6,380 nucleotides of DNA from Phycisphaerales bacterium (GTDB lineage Bacteria > Planctomycetota > Phycisphaerae > Tepidisphaerales > Tepidisphaeraceae): contig JAQGHJ010000250.1 in the NCBI GenBank assembly GCA_028288905.1, positions 1-6,380 of the forward strand, read 5' to 3'. The translations under genes and the position numbers were made by a program. The notes under the pieces were generated by a model. The model did not search any database and had not been told where the DNA came from. It was given only the letters and a program-made list of their open reading frames with translations. Shown here in pieces: positions 3,865-6,380 of the stretch. The number at the start of each line of letters is the position of its first letter. The first letter of the stretch is position 1.

Positions 3865-6192
3865 TCACGGCACCGGCGGCTCGAACGCCTTGAGCAGGGC
3901 GTCGCCGATCACGATCTGCTTGACCTGCTGGCCGGTCGGGACGGCGAACGCGAGGTACACCTTGGTCGGCGGGCCGGCCGGCATGAAGTCGGCGAGCGAC
4001 ACGCCGCCGGCCGGGTCGGACGTGTACCGGGCGACGACCTCGTTGCCGTTGTTGACCAGGGCCCACACCCCGACCACCGGGTGCCGGCCGCCGGCCTTGT
4101 CGACCGCGAAGATCTGCCCGACCCGGTCCTTCCACGCCCACCCGCCGGCGTCCGGGCTCGGGTTGGCCTCGGCTTGGACGAGGAACGACCCCTCCGGCAC
4201 GGCCAGCCGGTTGATCGGTTCCCCCTGCCCGTTGTTCAGGGCGGCCGGGGTGACCGGCGGGAGCGAGATCGTCTTCAGCTGGTTGGCGTCGACCGTCACC
4301 GTCCCGCCGCCGACCCCGACCTCCCCGCCGCCGCCGGCCGGGACCCGGATCGGGGCGTAGAACTTCGGGTTCTCGGCCAGGTCCGTGACGGCGAGGCTAG
4401 TGTCGGTCTTGGCGGGCGCGGCGGGGGCGGCCGGCTTCGCCGCGGCCGGGGCCGGCGGTGTTGGCGACTCGCCGCCGGGCCCGCCCTTGCGGCGGTACGT
4501 AACCGGCGTCTCCCCGACCGTCCCGCCGCTGACGGCGATCTGGTCGTCGCCGGTGAACTCGATCTTGTAGTCCTCGCTGACCTTCTTCTCGCCCGCGTCC
4601 TGCCCGTCGACGTGGATGGTGACGGTCGTCCCGCTCCCGCCGGTCGCCTTCCAGGTGCCGTTGATCGCGACGTTCCCGGCCAGCCCGCGGCGGACGTACT
4701 CGACGTTCGACGGGGTGAACGTGAACGACGACGTCCCGCCGCCGATCACCGTGTCCCACGACCCGGCCAACTTGGCGGCCGCGGGCGGGGCCGCCGACGG
4801 CCCCTCGCTCGCGCCGGCCGCCGGGGCGGCCGGCGCGGAGCCCGGTTCGACCGCCCCGTTCTTGATCAGCGGCTTCCGCATGACGGCGATCGCCGGGTTC
4901 TTCTTCAGCTTCGCCTGCGGGGCGATCTCCTGCCCGCTCAGGTCGACCCGGCCCGCCCGCTTGACCTCGAGGAACACGCCGGGGGCGATTTTGCCCGTCG
5001 TCGGATCCGCGCCGGCCGCCGCCCCGGTCAAGAACCCCTCCCGCTCGACTTGGAACAGCAGGTCGACGCCCCGCCCCTGCGCGCCCGGGGCCTCGACCGC
5101 GTCGTCGATGAACAGGAAGTCGTCCGGCCGGTTGTAGTACAGCTCGGCCGCGTCGTCGACGGTCCCGAGCGGGTAGTAGTTCGTCCACTCCAACTCGCCC
5201 GTCCCCGGGTTCTTCTTCCGGGCGACGAGGCGGGCGCTGGACGGGCTGAACCGGATGAAACCCTCCTTCGTGTCTTTGGCCTTGGCCCCGAAGTAGGTCC
5301 GGAGCACGATCGTGATTCGGGGGTCGCCCTTCTTCGGGATCGGCTCGTCGTGCTTCTTGGTGATGACCGACTTGAACTCGTGCGTCCGCTGGCGGAGCGG
5401 GCGGTCGATCAGGTACGCGCCGGCGTCCGGGTGCGAGGCGTCGCGGGCGGCGATCACGTCGACCTGGGACCCGTCCGACTTGTTGATCGCGACCCGCTTG
5501 GCCGCGCTCTGGATGCCGAGCCGCTGGCCGAACAGCTCGGTCAGCCAGTCCGGGTGGACCTCGGCCACCGACCGCCCGCCGAAAGGGGACAGGGCCCCGC
5601 GCTCGCTGAGCCGGTACACGGTCTGCATCAGGACGTCGTCGGCCGGCAGCATCGCCATCGTCCGCTCGCCGTCGGCCAGGTGCAGCGGCAGGTCGGTGTT
5701 CACCCCGTCCCGCACGTACCGGGTGAGGGTCCGCTTGCCCTCGGCCTGGGGGATGTTGGCGTCGCGCTCGGCCTCGTACTGGAACCGGCTGTACCCCATG
5801 ACGGCCGGGGCCATCGGCAGGCTCTGGGCGGCGAACGCCGCCAGCCCGGCCATGAACACCCCGGCGACGAGCCCCATGAGGATCGACCCGGCCTTGTCCG
5901 CCGCGGCCGGCAGGCGGACGTTGCCCGGCACCAGGCTGTCGAACACGTACCGCAGCGGCAGGTAAATGACGGCGAACAACAGCAGCACCGTCGCCCCGTG
6001 GGCGTAGTCGGTCAGCTGCCCGCCCATCAGGTACTTCTCGGCGATGATCTCGTGGTAGCTGACCGACAGGACGGCCGCGAACACGCACAGGATCGCGCTG
6101 ATCGCGGCGCTGAAGAAGCCCTGGGTGGAATGGAAGAACGCGACCGACAGCACGATCATGCCGAGGATCACGACGAACATGCTGAACGTCAT
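3865..6192 (-). CDS. CvpA-like membrane protein with a large exported multidomain C-terminus
   Basis: A 775-residue protein. The first 125 residues form a CvpA (colicin V production)-like domain with four hydrophobic segments (about 4-23, 26-45, 65-85 and 103-123). The loop FDSLVPGNVRLPAAADKAG (84-102) and the glycine-rich last helix fit the family. Classical CvpA proteins are only about 160-190 residues long. Here a further 650 residues follow, probably outside the cytoplasmic membrane. Residues 130-445 are an unrecognised mixed alpha/beta region. An Ala/Pro linker (450-474) leads to a beta-rich module starting LAGSWDTVIGGG (475-486) and ending VTYRRK (564-569), which resembles lipocalin-like or TIGR03066-type domains of Gemmata. 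A second Ala/Pro linker (571-596) leads to an unrecognised C-terminal domain (about 600-775). No GDSGG-type protease motif is visible, unlike MarP-type CvpA-protease fusions. The ATG at 6192 is chosen over 6264 because GAGGG lies six bases upstream and the hydrophobic segment starts at once. Confidence 0.85.
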   Translation of the reverse strand: MTFSMFVVILGMIVLSVAFFHSTQGFFSAAISAILCVFAAVLSVSYHEIIAEKYLMGGQLTDYAHGATVLLLFAVIYLPLRYVFDSLVPGNVRLPAAADKAGSILMGLVAGVFMAGLAAFAAQSLPMAPAVMGYSRFQYEAERDANIPQAEGKRTLTRYVRDGVNTDLPLHLADGERTMAMLPADDVLMQTVYRLSERGALSPFGGRSVAEVHPDWLTELFGQRLGIQSAAKRVAINKSDGSQVDVIAARDASHPDAGAYLIDRPLRQRTHEFKSVITKKHDEPIPKKGDPRITIVLRTYFGAKAKDTKEGFIRFSPSSARLVARKKNPGTGELEWTNYYPLGTVDDAAELYYNRPDDFLFIDDAVEAPGAQGRGVDLLFQVEREGFLTGAAAGADPTTGKIAPGVFLEVKRAGRVDLSGQEIAPQAKLKKNPAIAVMRKPLIKNGAVEPGSAPAAPAAGASEGPSAAPPAAAKLAGSWDTVIGGGTSSFTFTPSNVEYVRRGLAGNVAINGTWKATGGSGTTVTIHVDGQDAGEKKVSEDYKIEFTGDDQIAVSGGTVGETPVTYRRKGGPGGESPTPPAPAAAKPAAPAAPAKTDTSLAVTDLAENPKFYAPIRVPAGGGGEVGVGGGTVTVDANQLKTISLPPVTPAALNNGQGEPINRLAVPEGSFLVQAEANPSPDAGGWAWKDRVGQIFAVDKAGGRHPVVGVWALVNNGNEVVARYTSDPAGGVSLADFMPAGPPTKVYLAFAVPTGQQVKQIVIGDALLKAFEPPVP

Positions 6193-6198
6193 TGCGGT

Positions 6199-6203
6199 CC
6201 CTC
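6199..6203 (-). promoter_or_regulatory. Ribosome binding site of the CvpA-like gene
   Basis: GAGGG on the minus strand, six bases before the ATG at 6192. The 24 extra residues of the longer reading from 6264 are Arg/Ser-rich and come from a purine-biased leader. Confidence 0.65.
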
Positions 6204-6337
6204 TCGGAGAGGAGAAGCGGGCAGAGCGGAAGTAGGCGGAACGCGGAGGGGAGCAGCGGGACACGGACGGATCGTCTGGCCCTGGTCGGGTCGCTTCAGC
6301 GACCGGGTCCGAAGCCGCGCGGTCGACCCGCCCGGCT

Positions 6338-6362
6338 CACGCCCGCGGGGCGGGCGGGCGTG
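6338..6362. repeat. GC-rich hairpin upstream of the CvpA-like gene
   Basis: CACGCCCGC (6338-6346) pairs perfectly with GCGGGCGTG (6354-6362) around a 7-nt loop. No T-run follows on either strand, so a standard intrinsic terminator is unlikely. It lies about 146 bases before the CvpA-like start and could be in its leader or be the 3' end of something beyond the window. A smaller GGTCGC/GCGACC hairpin lies at 6289-6304. No gene is visible in 6193-6380. Confidence 0.5.
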
Positions 6363-6380
6363 GTGCCGAGGGCGGCCTCG

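Noticed and set aside
4397..6088. Minus-strand open frame of 563 codons inside the CvpA-like gene
   Set aside because: It is an Arg/Gly-rich alternative frame of a gene with clear membrane helices and a good ribosome binding site in the other frame.

Overview
The window looks like chromosomal DNA from a planctomycete, most likely of the Gemmataceae (Gemmata, Zavarzinella or Fimbriiglobus type). The basis is very high G+C, a DUF2203 gene of the kind common in that phylum, a CvpA-like membrane protein with a very long extracytoplasmic part, and intergenic DNA full of GC-rich hairpin repeats and short tandem repeats. The assignment rests on recognition, not on a search.

Layout from left to right. 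Bases 1-134 hold a GC-rich hairpin repeat and a decayed short direct repeat. A DUF2203 gene (135-566, minus) follows, with a plausible sigma70-like promoter at 687-714. A 496-base intergenic region with several palindromes separates it from a divergent plus-strand pair. The first of the pair is a stand-alone CheY-like receiver domain (1063-1446) that has lost its phospho-acceptor Asp. The second is an MgtC/SapB family membrane protein (1610-2338, TTG start). Next comes a short island of visibly lower G+C with two small, overlapping plus-strand genes (2415-2783 and 2755-3045). The first is possibly DUF7919-like. The second has a PepSY- or YrhB-like C-terminus. The island sits between two copies of a perfect 14-bp inverted repeat (2347-2360 and 3073-3086).

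The right half is on the minus strand. A large gene (3865-6192) encodes a 775-residue protein with an N-terminal CvpA-like four-helix membrane domain, a long unrecognised exported region, a beta-rich lipocalin-like module between Ala/Pro-rich linkers and an unrecognised C-terminal domain. Downstream of it lies a 361-base gap with a 259-base near-perfect fold-back element (73-bp arms) and a heptamer tandem repeat. Then comes a membrane-anchored PDZ-like protein (3099-3503).

No complete pathway is evident. The CvpA-like and PDZ-like proteins probably both act at the cytoplasmic membrane facing outwards, but the gap and fold-back element between them argue against a simple operon. No rRNA, tRNA, CRISPR array, transposase or complete mobile element was seen. 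The points most worth checking are the pseudo-receiver, the inverted-repeat-flanked small-gene island, the domain architecture of the CvpA-like protein and the fold-back element.
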